The position numbers were made by a program, and so were the translations under genes. DNA of 64,000 bases from DASXUX01 sp036504595 (GTDB lineage Bacteria; Planctomycetota; SZUA-567; H5-PLA8): contig DASXUX010000014.1 in the NCBI GenBank assembly GCA_036504595.1, positions 1 through 64,000 of the forward strand, read 5' to 3'. This document shows positions 26,120 through 36,500 of this stretch, piece after piece (the first letter of the stretch is position 1; the number at the start of each line of letters is the position of its first letter). The notes below the pieces were generated by a model, which saw only the letters and a program-made list of their open reading frames with translations, did no database searches and was not told where the DNA came from.

Positions 26120-29041
26120 TTATTCCTCTTCGAACAACTCCCCCTGCTCTTTCTTTTTGGCCACGGTGCCTTCGTGGGCCAGGCGCACGATTTCGGGCCA
26201 GCTTTGGACCAGGGCGTTGTAGGCCAAGGCTTCATTCGCGCGCTTCTTGCGCTCGCAGAGGGTGTACAAGCGATAGCAGAGCTCGCGGGCGACTTCGGCC
26301 TTGCTGCCGAGCTTGGCGGCCAGAGCGGCTGCGGCGCTTTCGCCGCCGGATTCGAGCACGCGGACCATGTGGTGGACCATTTCCCACGCGGTAAGACGCT
26401 CGTCGGTCGTCGGATCCCAGTCGGCAGGCAATTCGGACGGCTTCAGCAGCCGCACCTTGCCTCGACTGGATGCCAGGATGCCGGCATCGACCAACCCGGC
26501 AACGCTGGTGTTCTTGGCTTTGCTGAGCGTCTCGGCGACGCCGTACTCGCCGTCGGCAAAGCCGGTGTGCTCGAACCAGGCCAGCGCCCAGCGGCTGTCG
26601 GCGTCGAAGTCGCCTTCCTGCTCGGCCAGCGCTTCATCGAGGGTCTGATTGATGAGCGACAGCGCCTCGCGCACGGAGAGCGGTTTGCCTTCGGCGTCGA
26701 GCACCTTCGCGTAGCGCGTGTAGACCGCCATGCCCGGCCCTATGGCAGCCTGCGCCAAGTCCACCGGCGCGATATTGCCGCGTTGCAGATGGGCGAGGGC
26801 CGCCGGCAGTTCGGCCTTTAGCGCGTTGACGAACTCGCGGCGCGTGGCGCTGGGGGCGTTCTCTGGGCGCTTGCGGCAGACGAGGATGATGCTGGAGGCG
26901 AGGGCATTCGTGCCTGAACCGATCATCCGATTGCTAAGTTCAGTGCGCATCGGCCACGTGCCGCTGACTGCAAAACCCGCGCGAATCACCGCATCGAGGA
27001 ACGTGTCCCATCCTGTATTTGTAGTTCCATCTACACTATCGCTCTCGGCCTGCTTGAAGGCGTAATAAATGGTCACCGGGAAGCCTGGGTGGGCCTGCCC
27101 TGCAAGACAATGCATGGCCTGCGTCATTCCGTCCAAGAAGAATTTCTCGGCTGCGTCTTTGCCTCCGTGGCGATGTGCCGTTGCCACCAGTTCCTCGGCC
27201 TTGGGCACCGCGACTGTGGCGAAGACGTTCGGGAAGATGGGCTTTAGTGCGCGGCGTAGCCAGACATAAAAGAAATCCGAGAGATCGGCGTAGCCGATGT
27301 TGTCGAAGTACGGAGGATCTGTGGAGACGACTTTGGCATTCGTAACAGACTGCGATTGAGCGTCTTCCGCTGTTGCGTGCCCGGATGTAGTTCCGGGCAG
27401 GAACTTAATAGCGGGTTCAATCCATTCTAGTGCGCTATTATAACCACCTCCAGAATCGCTAAATGGATTTGCCTCGCCGTAATCCCACGCCATTGGTATT
27501 GCCTGCCGAGCAAACAGATTTCGCAGACTCGCTGTGCGAGCTGAACCTCCGGTTGACGACCGGGTTCCGACCGGACCGGAGTCCCACGTGCAGAGCGCGT
27601 TATTGCGATCCGCAAAACGACTGCCCGCCAAGCCTAAGTAAGTCGCTATGGCGTCTCCATAAGCTGTGGCGCCGCTGCCTCCGTCGCGCAGATGATTGCC
27701 GTCTTTTGGAAGGCCAGCAGCCAATGCGTCGAGCTTCGCCCGTTCACAGACTGCCAGTACAAGATCTGAAAACGTCGTAAGTGCCTCAAGTTGGCGCGGC
27801 GTGAAAAGGTCGCACCAGCGAGTAAGCCCGTAAGGTGTGCAGTTTCCACCAGTCATGCGGGCGGCAATTTCACCTTCCGGTAGCCAGGTCGGATGCGCTT
27901 GTTGCGCCCTCTCTTCATGCGAGGGCAAAGGTGAAATATAAACTCGGCCGCGTTCACCTTCAGCCACAATCGCCATCAATCGGACACCCATGCGCCCGGC
28001 TTTTCCCTCGGCTTTGATATAGTCGCCAGAGATCGGCGCTTTAGACATCAAACAGACGAAATTAGCGCGAGCCAACTTCGTGCCGTTCGTGACCAGATCC
28101 ACTTCTTTCGATAGGCCCACGTTCACCGTGAAGAAATAACCGTCCTTTTGCATTACAGGCATCACGTAAGATTCACTACCGGCTTTCGGCGAGAGCATGA
28201 ATGTCGATACAAGCGGCACATGGATGTGCGCATAGGCCGGGTCGGGGCTTTTTACCGTGCGCGCCCAGAGCCAGGCGATGACAGTGAGCTTCTGGCCGAC
28301 GTACTGTTTCAGGTCCGGCCGCGGCTTAGCCATCTCCGCCGTGACTTCGATCTTCGGGTACAGATGCCCGATGCGCTTCTCGGCTTCGTCGCGCATCCAC
28401 TTCCCGTAGTAGCGCACGTCCTCCGCCAGGCCCTGCGCGCCGCGCCACTCGCGCGCCAGCAGCGTCTTCTCTTTGCGCGCCTCGGGGTTCACCGGCGGCT
28501 TGCCGGCGAACTTCGGTGGAATTTCGATCATCGCCTTGTTGATCAGCACCGCGACCGGGTTCAGATCGCTGGCGTAGCTTTCCAGCCCCAGCCGCTGCGC
28601 CTCCAGCGGCAATGCCCCGCCGCCGGCGAAGGGATCGTGAAACGCCGGCAGCTTGTTGCGGTCGAAGAGTTCCTTCGCGCGCGGATGGTCCGCGTTTGCC
28701 GCGCAGGCGTAGCGCCAGCTTTGCCAGATCTCATCGCGCGCCGCTTGCAGCACCTTCTCGTTGGTGGTGTTCTCCCACAGCACCAAATCTTCGATGATCT
28801 TGAACAGCCGCTGCCGTTCCTTCTCCTGCTTCTTCTCCGTGGGGAACAGGTCCGGGTGCGCCGACGGATCGTCCACCATCTGCGCAAAGATCACAGCCCG
28901 CGCCGCCGCCAGCGGCCGCCGCGCCCACCACAAATGCAACGTGGACGGATGCCCATGCCGGATCGACTTCTCCCGCGCCGAAGCCTTGTTAATCGCCTCC
29001 AGCGGCAGCGCCACTTCGATGAGCTTCTTGGGATAGGTCAT
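26120..29041 (-). CDS. DUF1156 DNA methyltransferase
   Basis: 973 residues. The N-terminus (KKLIEVALPLEAINKASARE, then HLWWARRPLAAARAV) is the DUF1156 domain. The SAM-binding motif I is DPFAGGGALPLEA (about 137) with SDLNPVAV, and the catalytic motif IV is DPPYFDNIGY (about 587), typical of N6-adenine or N4-cytosine methyltransferases. It presumably marks host DNA so the DUF499/helicase partners spare it. Its ATG overlaps the stop of the 194-residue gene (ATGA). The length matches full DUF1156 proteins and no motif is missing. Confidence 0.85.
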   Translation of the reverse strand: MTYPKKLIEVALPLEAINKASAREKSIRHGHPSTLHLWWARRPLAAARAVIFAQMVDDPSAHPDLFPTEKKQEKERQRLFKIIEDLVLWENTTNEKVLQAARDEIWQSWRYACAANADHPRAKELFDRNKLPAFHDPFAGGGALPLEAQRLGLESYASDLNPVAVLINKAMIEIPPKFAGKPPVNPEARKEKTLLAREWRGAQGLAEDVRYYGKWMRDEAEKRIGHLYPKIEVTAEMAKPRPDLKQYVGQKLTVIAWLWARTVKSPDPAYAHIHVPLVSTFMLSPKAGSESYVMPVMQKDGYFFTVNVGLSKEVDLVTNGTKLARANFVCLMSKAPISGDYIKAEGKAGRMGVRLMAIVAEGERGRVYISPLPSHEERAQQAHPTWLPEGEIAARMTGGNCTPYGLTRWCDLFTPRQLEALTTFSDLVLAVCERAKLDALAAGLPKDGNHLRDGGSGATAYGDAIATYLGLAGSRFADRNNALCTWDSGPVGTRSSTGGSARTASLRNLFARQAIPMAWDYGEANPFSDSGGGYNSALEWIEPAIKFLPGTTSGHATAEDAQSQSVTNAKVVSTDPPYFDNIGYADLSDFFYVWLRRALKPIFPNVFATVAVPKAEELVATAHRHGGKDAAEKFFLDGMTQAMHCLAGQAHPGFPVTIYYAFKQAESDSVDGTTNTGWDTFLDAVIRAGFAVSGTWPMRTELSNRMIGSGTNALASSIILVCRKRPENAPSATRREFVNALKAELPAALAHLQRGNIAPVDLAQAAIGPGMAVYTRYAKVLDAEGKPLSVREALSLINQTLDEALAEQEGDFDADSRWALAWFEHTGFADGEYGVAETLSKAKNTSVAGLVDAGILASSRGKVRLLKPSELPADWDPTTDERLTAWEMVHHMVRVLESGGESAAAALAAKLGSKAEVARELCYRLYTLCERKKRANEALAYNALVQSWPEIVRLAHEGTVAKKKEQGELFEEE

Positions 29042-29622
29042 TTGCCTTTTCGCTTTCCATGCCGCTCTTCGACGCCAGTGGCAAACGGATCGATTATCTT
29101 TGCCTTCAGGTCATCTTCCGATGTAATCTGGTCCAGCGGCAACGCGAGGGAGTAAAACTCAGTCACGCCGCTTTTATAATCCTTTGGCCATTTTTTCTTA
29201 ACGTCAGTTCGAACAATCGTTCCGTCGTCATTGCGTCCCTCCGCCCAAAGATGCGATGGGGCCCAACCCGCGAGTAGTTCACTTCTGGGCTTCTTGACAT
29301 TGCCCCAGTAACACCAACAGGCGGTGATCAGTGGTTCTTTTACGACTACCTCGTCATCATCCGACGGCGCACTGAGAATTACGCATACATATGCGGTCAC
29401 TTGTGGAGAATCGGAATTTGAGTATGTCCTTAAGAAGTAGCTGGGAATCCATTCAAATGGCGATTCGATTCCAGTACTCCCGGAAATGCAGTTACCCCTT
29501 CGGACCATCCAGTTATGTTCTTCCATTAATCCATCTGCAGTTTTCAGCAGCAAGGCGATCTGCTTAGTCACATCACGAAGAGCATCAATGGCCCTCTTCA
29601 GATTCTGAGTGGATTCCGTCAT
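29038..29622 (-). CDS. Hypothetical defence-operon protein (194 aa)
   Basis: Begins with a helix (TQNLKRAIDALRDVTKQIA) followed by a beta-rich region (WIPSYFLRTYSNSD, then VTAYVCVILSAPSDDD). Four-base overlaps with the genes on both sides show translational coupling to the PD-(D/E)XK-like protein and the methyltransferase. I do not recognise the family. The coupling implies a role in the methyltransferase system, perhaps as an adaptor or inhibitor. Confidence 0.6.
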   Translation of the reverse strand: MTESTQNLKRAIDALRDVTKQIALLLKTADGLMEEHNWMVRRGNCISGSTGIESPFEWIPSYFLRTYSNSDSPQVTAYVCVILSAPSDDDEVVVKEPLITACWCYWGNVKKPRSELLAGWAPSHLWAEGRNDDGTIVRTDVKKKWPKDYKSGVTEFYSLALPLDQITSEDDLKAKIIDPFATGVEERHGKRKGK

Positions 29623-30437
29623 TGATTGAACCTCCAGGATAGCTGCGGCCCACTAGCCAGGCCGATGGGGAGTTTCGGGCGGTTCTTTGCTGACCGCGCC
29701 ATTGGCGTCACCGCAAATCGCCAACAGATCGCTTGCGGAAAGTTCGGCCATCGAAAGCCGTCAAAAAAGTGCAGGTCCAGGTGAACCAGCATGCGCAATA
29801 ACTCGGATTCGAGGCGCCCCTTTTCTGGGCGCAGCATTGAGCAGAGGTGTCGCCACGACAGCCAGAAGCATTCGAACTCCTGATCGCCGGGCCTTAGGAC
29901 TCTTGAAGCCGCGACTCTCGATTCCTCAATCTCGATTACCGGCGGCGCCGTATCTGCCGTCAAATAGATCAGAGCCGGACGTCTTCCTTGTTCTTTAGCC
30001 CGTCGCTGCAGTTGAGCCCACTCCTTTGCCAGTTGATCCTTTGATCGTGGAGTTTCGGGGAAGGGCTCCGGAGCGCGCTCTTCCTCGCCGTCTTCAGCAA
30101 GATCGAAAGACGATTTGCCGGAAAGAAACTTCGCTTCGACAAACAGGAGATGTTCACTGTTGTCGTCCAGTATGATTTCCAGTTCCAAATCGGGTTCCGC
30201 AAAATACGCATCATCGCATTCGGTGCACGCAGGCCAGAATGTGTAGTTTACGCGGGAGATGCGGCGGTCGTCGGCAAAGGGCCGTCGCCCGGGCAACGTC
30301 CGTGCCTGTTTCAGAAACGCAATTAATAGATTATTGGCTCCGCAAAGTTCCATCGATCCGAAAACGCTGGAGGTAAGGATGTCCTCCATGTTCTCCTGCT
30401 CGCGCGAGAGCTTGCCGTGGATAAGCGCCATTAACAT
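29619..30437 (-). CDS. PD-(D/E)XK-like nuclease-fold protein
   Basis: 272 residues. Residues 1-30 (LMALIHGKLSREQENMEDIL) and then TSSVFGSMEL are a recurring start in nuclease-like proteins of defence loci. The core EPDLELEIILDD followed by LLFVEAKFLSG gives the D/E and ExK residues of the PD-(D/E)XK fold (E at about 110). It could be the restriction nuclease of the DUF1156/DUF499 system or an accessory. Coupled by ATGA overlap to the 194-residue gene. A 33-codon DUF1156 relic lies just upstream. Confidence 0.6.
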   Translation of the reverse strand: MLMALIHGKLSREQENMEDILTSSVFGSMELCGANNLLIAFLKQARTLPGRRPFADDRRISRVNYTFWPACTECDDAYFAEPDLELEIILDDNSEHLLFVEAKFLSGKSSFDLAEDGEEERAPEPFPETPRSKDQLAKEWAQLQRRAKEQGRRPALIYLTADTAPPVIEIEESRVAASRVLRPGDQEFECFWLSWRHLCSMLRPEKGRLESELLRMLVHLDLHFFDGFRWPNFPQAICWRFAVTPMARSAKNRPKLPIGLASGPQLSWRFNQ

Positions 30438-30532
30438 CGCCGGTCCTCATTGACGTTTTGCGTCTTCTCCCGCGGGCACGGCTTGTTGATCGCTTCCAGC
30501 GGCAGCGCCATTTCGATGAGCTTCTTGGCCAT
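30431..30532 (-). pseudogene. Relic copy of the DUF1156 methyltransferase 5' end
   Basis: From the ATG at 30532 the frame reads AKKLIEMALPLEAINK and PREK, nearly identical to the first 25 codons of the methyltransferase at 29041, then runs into unrelated sequence and stops at 30431. The DNA also matches closely. It shows that a second DUF1156 gene once followed the HNH gene and was lost except for its start. Confidence 0.75.
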
Positions 30533-30545
30533 CAGCTACAGTCCC

Positions 30546-31721
30546 CTAATCCTTCCAAGTGAATCCGAGATCGTTGAGTACGTCGCGCGTCAGCTTCGCC
30601 AGCGGGCGGCGGTGCAGGTCCTCGATGTCGGTGTAGTTTCCCCACAACACTCTTCGAACGTATTTTTCCGTCAATACTCCTCTTCCGAAGGACGAGATCA
30701 GAGCGCGTACCAGTTCCGGCGTGTACATGCGATAGCGCACGATGGCATCCGCCACCACGTCGCAATGTCCTTTGTAGAACTTCTCCAAGCAGAACAACTC
30801 TATATGCGAATTAATCTTTGCGCGCTTTGGGTTGGCCGCATCAACCCGATTTTCAATATGCACACCTATAGACTCAGGATCTTCGAGCAACTGTTGAGGA
30901 TCAAGGGCTGATGCGTGCTTGCCTACTCTGAACACCGCGTCATCATCGAAGCCCTCAACGTACGGATGCATGTATTGGTCAAGCGTGAACGGTGTCCGAG
31001 CCTTGAGCCTAGAGTTGCACGTGGTACAACTCGGGACGAGGTTATAGAAGGACAATCCCAGTAGCGGATGTTCCGCTTTGTCAAAGAAATGGTCCAAGTC
31101 GGCTCGGACCTCCACGTTACCCTTTCGACGGGAGACCGAATAGATGTAGGCACGGTTACAGTATGGGCACGTGCGTAGGCCAATTCTCCGTATCAAGTCC
31201 TGAGGCCCCCACTTCAGCGTCGTGGTTGCCCATTCCCCGGGCTCGGTCCATGCTTCGTAGTCGAATATAAACTCCAGGAGGCCCTTGGCCTCTTCTTCCC
31301 AACCCATGCCCTTGTACGTCAGGCCCAGATCATGGTCCAATTGCTCGAGGACATCTGGGCGGCTCCTCAACAGGTCCTTCAGGTTATTTCTCACATTCTG
31401 CAGTAGTGTATGTATCACCCCTGCGTTACTAGCAAAGCTTGGCTGCGGCGGAATGTTCTCAAGTACGTGCGCTATCAGCTTTTGGGATGCGATCCCGCTT
31501 GGCACTGGATAGCATTTTCGTAAGAGGGCTGTCGCGGGACCGCGCGAGAGCGTGTGCAGCAAATGGGATTGTAGTGTGAGGCCACTTGGATGTGGTGCTT
31601 CGGGTCGCATGTCCACCATGAGCATAATGGCGCAGTCAATTCTCTCGGTTATCCAATCAAGCAACCTTGAAGTGTGCTCTTCTGCTATCCGACCGAGGTC
31701 GGTGTGACGTACATGAATCAT
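30546..31721 (-). CDS. HNH endonuclease, Septu PtuB-like partner
   Basis: 391 residues. The second half holds an HNH/McrA-type centre: TCPYCNRAYIY (zinc-binding pair), DLDHFFDKAEHP (catalytic D-H), and YNLVPSCTTCNSRLK (second Cys pair and N). The N-terminal half is helical. Its ATG overlaps the stop of the ATPase gene (ATGA), the arrangement of PtuA/PtuB-type ATPase-nuclease pairs, including those linked to retrons. No reverse transcriptase or retron RNA is visible here. I infer DNA or RNA cutting controlled by the ATPase. Confidence 0.7.
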   Translation of the reverse strand: MIHVRHTDLGRIAEEHTSRLLDWITERIDCAIMLMVDMRPEAPHPSGLTLQSHLLHTLSRGPATALLRKCYPVPSGIASQKLIAHVLENIPPQPSFASNAGVIHTLLQNVRNNLKDLLRSRPDVLEQLDHDLGLTYKGMGWEEEAKGLLEFIFDYEAWTEPGEWATTTLKWGPQDLIRRIGLRTCPYCNRAYIYSVSRRKGNVEVRADLDHFFDKAEHPLLGLSFYNLVPSCTTCNSRLKARTPFTLDQYMHPYVEGFDDDAVFRVGKHASALDPQQLLEDPESIGVHIENRVDAANPKRAKINSHIELFCLEKFYKGHCDVVADAIVRYRMYTPELVRALISSFGRGVLTEKYVRRVLWGNYTDIEDLHRRPLAKLTRDVLNDLGFTWKD

Positions 31722-33532
31722 TGTAGCGGTTCCGATCCATTCTCTTGCTCTCTTGCCTCAAGTTCCGCAAGCTCTGCGCGTAGCCTCTCAAGTCTCCTTT
31801 TACGAGCGATCTCGGAATCGGTGTCGCCGGCATGTCTACGGTAAAGGTCGCGCATTCGTTCACGAAGCAATGGCTCCCCGATCAGATCAATCGCTACTAA
31901 TGCGGTCTCCTCGTTGATCCACTCCGCAGCATTTTCATTTTGATCTTCTGTCAGCCACTGAACCAGATCCCTGATCTGGTGTCGAGCAAAATCACCCATA
32001 AGTGACTGCTTCATGAAGAACGACTTGGCCAATAGCGAATGGATGTTAGCGCCGAACGTCTCACCAAGACACCCAGTGTCGGCAACCTTTGAAACATAAC
32101 TACTCTTGTCCCGCTCGAGCAGTATTACGTTGTCTCGTGGAATATCCGAAACGCAGAAAGGCGAGTTCGACGTCATCAGTATCTGGATTTCGGAATCCCT
32201 AAATGCCATTCTTGCCGTGAACTCAAGCAATAGGTCGAAGAGCCGCTTCTGCCACTCGGGATGGAAGCAAATATCGGCCTCATCTAAGAGGAGGACGACG
32301 TGCTTTCCCACTCTCATATTGCGCGCCGGCTTATCTCTGCACACGCTCCAGATTCTCGAAAACAGCGTGAGGATTGACTGTTCACCGCCGCTAAGCCGGT
32401 GGCGCCAACGGCATGAAACGAACGGCGTGATCGCAACCGATGCTGCGTACGTGCCGAAAAACTCCCTAAGTACAGATAGCTTTTGCGCATCTGTCGTGAA
32501 TTCGGCTCTTTCGCCATTCCATGCGAACACGTCACCAGGAACCCGCTTTGCCACGAAATCGAGGAACTCCAATCGCTTCTCGCCTACGGCGCCGTACGGG
32601 CGGCCCATCTTCACGATCTCGTTCCGCATTGATTCCAAGGAATAATCACCCGATAGCGACTCGTGCAATCGCCCGAACGGGGGGTCGCCCTTCTGAGGGT
32701 TGGTGTCTCTGAAGAGGCTGACAAGCGCCGCCAATGTCAATCTGAATACAAAACCGGGCTTTCCATTCTCGGCGTAATGCTGACTGGGTTGAAGAAATTC
32801 GGTGGGGATCCGTTCGGGTTCGATGTAGAGGCAACTAGGAAAATTGAAGGGGCAAAACCTCTCGCTCCCTTCTTCCAAGATGAACTCTATGTTGCGGAGA
32901 ACTTCCATCGTCGCATGTGCTTCGACCTGGCTAATAGAACCTGATGGCCCGTTCCGCAATCTGAGCGCATCATGGCGCATGCAGTAGGCGGTTGAGATAT
33001 TGTGCGTCTCTGGGCCGCTCTTTAGTAAGTCGGAATCACGCGTCCGCATTAGCGGTGCCAGATCATTGGAGTAGTAGATGAAACTGACATCCTTATGAAA
33101 GAACTCTGGAAATTGCGAGCTGGGGCGTGCCACGTCGTGCAGTGCCGTGGATTCCCATTGCCCTTCCCCGTCTGGCGAGTTAATCGTGATGACGCCTTCT
33201 CCCGCAAACTGATAGAACACATGGGAGGCGCCGTCTTTTTCTACAGCTACCAAGTACTCGTGCATTCTGTTAGGCGGAGGCTGATCTGACCGTGGTAATG
33301 TGGAGAATATCCAATCCAGAATATTCGTCTTGCCTGCCCCGTTTTCCCCAACGATAGCTGCGACACTGGCGACGTTCTTGTGTTTCCAGAAGCCAGGGAT
33401 GTAGCGCGGGTTCCTCTCTATCGTCAGGACCCGAGCGTCGGAAGACAACTTGAACAGATACTGGCCAGACAGGTTAAACAAGACGTTCTCGAGATTGCCG
33501 GCATTCCGCACCCAAATTGCATGGATCACCAT
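31718..33532 (-). CDS. RecF/SMC-like ATPase, Septu PtuA-like
   Basis: 604 residues. Walker A is AAIVGENGAGKTNIL (about 55-69), the ABC signature RLSGGEQSILTLFSR lies near residue 380 and Walker B HVVLLLDEADICFHPEW near 415, with a switch segment ILMTSNSPF. There is no long coiled coil, so it is a compact ABC-type ATPase like PtuA, OLD or RloC. The C-terminus is a charged helix (RKRRLERLRAELAELEARE). It lies 30 bases after the helicase stop and is coupled to the HNH gene. Expected role: sense phage DNA or nucleotide levels and license the HNH nuclease. Confidence 0.75.
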   Translation of the reverse strand: MVIHAIWVRNAGNLENVLFNLSGQYLFKLSSDARVLTIERNPRYIPGFWKHKNVASVAAIVGENGAGKTNILDWIFSTLPRSDQPPPNRMHEYLVAVEKDGASHVFYQFAGEGVITINSPDGEGQWESTALHDVARPSSQFPEFFHKDVSFIYYSNDLAPLMRTRDSDLLKSGPETHNISTAYCMRHDALRLRNGPSGSISQVEAHATMEVLRNIEFILEEGSERFCPFNFPSCLYIEPERIPTEFLQPSQHYAENGKPGFVFRLTLAALVSLFRDTNPQKGDPPFGRLHESLSGDYSLESMRNEIVKMGRPYGAVGEKRLEFLDFVAKRVPGDVFAWNGERAEFTTDAQKLSVLREFFGTYAASVAITPFVSCRWRHRLSGGEQSILTLFSRIWSVCRDKPARNMRVGKHVVLLLDEADICFHPEWQKRLFDLLLEFTARMAFRDSEIQILMTSNSPFCVSDIPRDNVILLERDKSSYVSKVADTGCLGETFGANIHSLLAKSFFMKQSLMGDFARHQIRDLVQWLTEDQNENAAEWINEETALVAIDLIGEPLLRERMRDLYRRHAGDTDSEIARKRRLERLRAELAELEAREQENGSEPLQ

Positions 33533-33562
33533 ATCTTCTTCCTCTCGCAGTAGCCGCGAGGG

Positions 33563-36500
33563 CTACCTCGGTTCCTCGGAGCGTTGGATCAACTCAGTAA
33601 AGTCGTAGTTCACGCTGGTCACACCGAAATCCGGCTCGCGCTGAAAAGGCTCGCGCAGATAGTGAACTTGGTGGTTGTCGCTATCCGTAAACTCCACGAT
33701 GGCCAGAATGAAATCCTCTGGCTTGTTGAGCGAGTACAGGATTTCGTTGCGGGTAACCGTGATCGTCGGCGCGCCGGAGACCCGGCCTTTGACTTCGATG
33801 AAGCGCAGCTTGCCGGTGCCGGGTACGCGACTTTCGACATCGTAGCCCAGCTTCTCAACTTCCCGGTCCGTCGGATCGAAGCCCAGCTTGCGCTCGACGT
33901 CCATCACGATTGCTCGGGCCCGCGCGGCGCTGGCCTGCGTGTTTGCCGGCGTAGTTGCCACCGGCGCCGCACGGCCGGCCATGGCCGCGAGCAGCCCGGC
34001 CGGCACCACCAGCATTCCACCCAGTACCACCGGCGGCAGCGGCGAGATCTGTGCTTCGAGCTTCAAATCCTCCAATCGCTTTTGCAGACGCCCCTGCAAA
34101 ATGTCGGCACGCTTGCGGGCTTCCCCAGAGTTGAGCTTGGCGTTGGGCTTACCGGCCTGCTCCTGGACCTTGAGCTGCTCGGCACGGTGATCCCAGTAGG
34201 TGATCTCCTTTGTTAGCCGATCCTTTACGGCAGCCTCGGTCTTGGCGATCAGCACCAGCTTGCGGTCTCGAACTTCCTTCAGATGCTCGGGCACCACCTG
34301 CGCGATCGCGTAGCCCTGCACCTTCTGCTCCAGGGCGCGGCTGATCCAGGCGCACTCGGGCCTGGACAAGAGCGCATCGATCTGCGGTTCGTCTTTGGCC
34401 AGCGGCCGGTAGTCCAGGTATGGCGCGTAGTGCAGATGGCGCGTGGCACCGTCAGCGGTTTGCTCAACGTAAAGCATGCGCTTGGAGATGACGCGGCGCT
34501 CGCCGGAGCGCGTCACGCCGGCGTCCTGAATGGAATGCTCAAGGAAAAACAGCACGCGCGGTTGAAGGCCCGGATCGCGCTCATCCACCAGCACCGTGCC
34601 GCGCTTGAGCAGATCGCGGTGGCGCTCCAGCGTGAGGTCGATGACGGAATCCAGCAGCGGATGCCCTGGGCAGACGAACGCCGCCAGCGGCTGCCCCGGC
34701 GGAGCGACTAACGTCTTATCAAAGGCGATGCGCTCGTAACGCGGCAAGACCGGCTCACCGATACCGATCAGACGGTCGCGGTTGCGCACCGGCGCCGGTA
34801 CATGTGTAATCTCGTAGCGGCGAGATTCGCGCTGCTTAGCCGAGCCACCCAGACGCTGGAAGGCTTCGTGGAAGAAGGACTCGATGTAGTGGGGCTGCAG
34901 CCGTCGGGCTTCCGCGCGCTCCATATCTTCGCGGATGTGCTGCACACGGCTGGCGTCCATGGCGTCGTGGGCCAGCGCATGCTCTTCAAGCAGGTTTCGT
35001 AGCTGATCGCGGTCGAGTGCCTGATCCAACACCGTCGTAAGTCGAGCGCGGACCTCCGGCTGATCGCCATAGCGGATCGCTTGGATCAGCAGGTCGCGGA
35101 GCGGCTTGCCTTCAAACTGCAGCTTGCCCAGCACGTCAAAGACCTGGCCGCCGAGCGCCTGGCGGGCCTGCTCCAGCTTGTCCAGCAGCCGCCGGTAGAC
35201 GTCGCCTTCGCGGGTTTCTTCGGCCACCAGGTTCCACAAGTGGCAAACTTCCGTCTGGCCGATACGGTGAATGCGGCCGAAACGCTGTTCCAGCCGGTTG
35301 GGATTCCAGGGCAAGTCGTAATTTACCATCAAATGGGCGCGCTGCAGATTGATGCCTTCCCCGGCGGCATCCGTGGCCAGAAGCACCTGCACTTCGGGGT
35401 CGTGCTTGAAAGATTCCTGGGCCTTCATCCGGTCTTCACGGCCGATGCCGCCATGGATGATGACCACGGCCTGTTTCCGCCCCAGCAGCGCCGTGATGCG
35501 CGTATCCAGGTAATTCAGCGTGTCCCGGTGCTCAGTGAAGATGACCAATTTCTGGCGCGGTGAAGGAGTGGGGCGCGGAATCGGCCCGGCGCCGTAAGGA
35601 ACGTCGGGCTCGGCCACACGCTGCGTCACGCTCGCTGGCGTGAAGATCTCGCTGAGCAAGCTGGCCAGTTCGCGCCACTTGGTGTCCGTGCCGCTGCGGC
35701 GTACAGCCAAGGCGAGCGACTCCAGTTCCTTCAGCGTCCCAATTTCCATCTTGAGCTCAGCTATCGATCGCGCCGCTGTTGCCTGGTCAAGAACCTCCCC
35801 TTCGGCGGCCTCGACTTCATTGTCAGGCGCGTCTTCTAAATCATCGACGTCTTCCACGTCGAGTGTCGGAATTCCAGGTGCCTGGACCGGTGCAACCTGA
35901 CCGCCACGCTGAAGCACTTCGAGTTCACGTAACCGGCTTTCGAGGCGCTCCCGCCGCCGGCGCAACGACTGGTAGATGGCTTCCGGCGATGACGCCAGCC
36001 TGCGCTGCAAGATCGTGAGGGCAAAGCCCACCGTGCCGGCGCGCTTATCGTTTTCGAGCGCTTCGGCACGGTTGAACTCTTCGCGGACGTAATCGGTGAC
36101 TTCTTTGTAAAGGTGCGCTTCCGCCTGCGAGAGCTTATACGGCACCGTGTACGCGATGCGCTCGGGGAACAGCGGTGTGCCGTCGAACTTGAGCAGGCTT
36201 TCCTTCACCATGCGGCGCATCATGTCGGAGACGTCGGCGACGTGGACACCATCGCGGAATTTACCCTCGAAGCGATCACCATCCAAAAGCGCCATGAAGA
36301 GCTGGAAGTCCTCCTCCTTGCCGTTGTGCGGAGTCGCAGTCATCAGCAAGAAGTGCCGTGTCAGCGAAGATAGCAGACGGCCAAGCAGGTAGCGCTTCGT
36401 GTACTTCGTCTCGCCGCCGAAGATGGTGGCGGACATTTTGTGTGCTTCGTCGCAAACCACCAGATCCCAGCGACAGTCGGGCGCCTGGAGCTTTTGCTGC

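Noticed and set aside
26006..26821. Plus-strand 271-codon frame
   Set aside because: Antisense of the methyltransferase end; no independent evidence.
30546..33532. A retron with PtuAB effectors
   Set aside because: No reverse transcriptase gene or msr/msd-like inverted repeats nearby.
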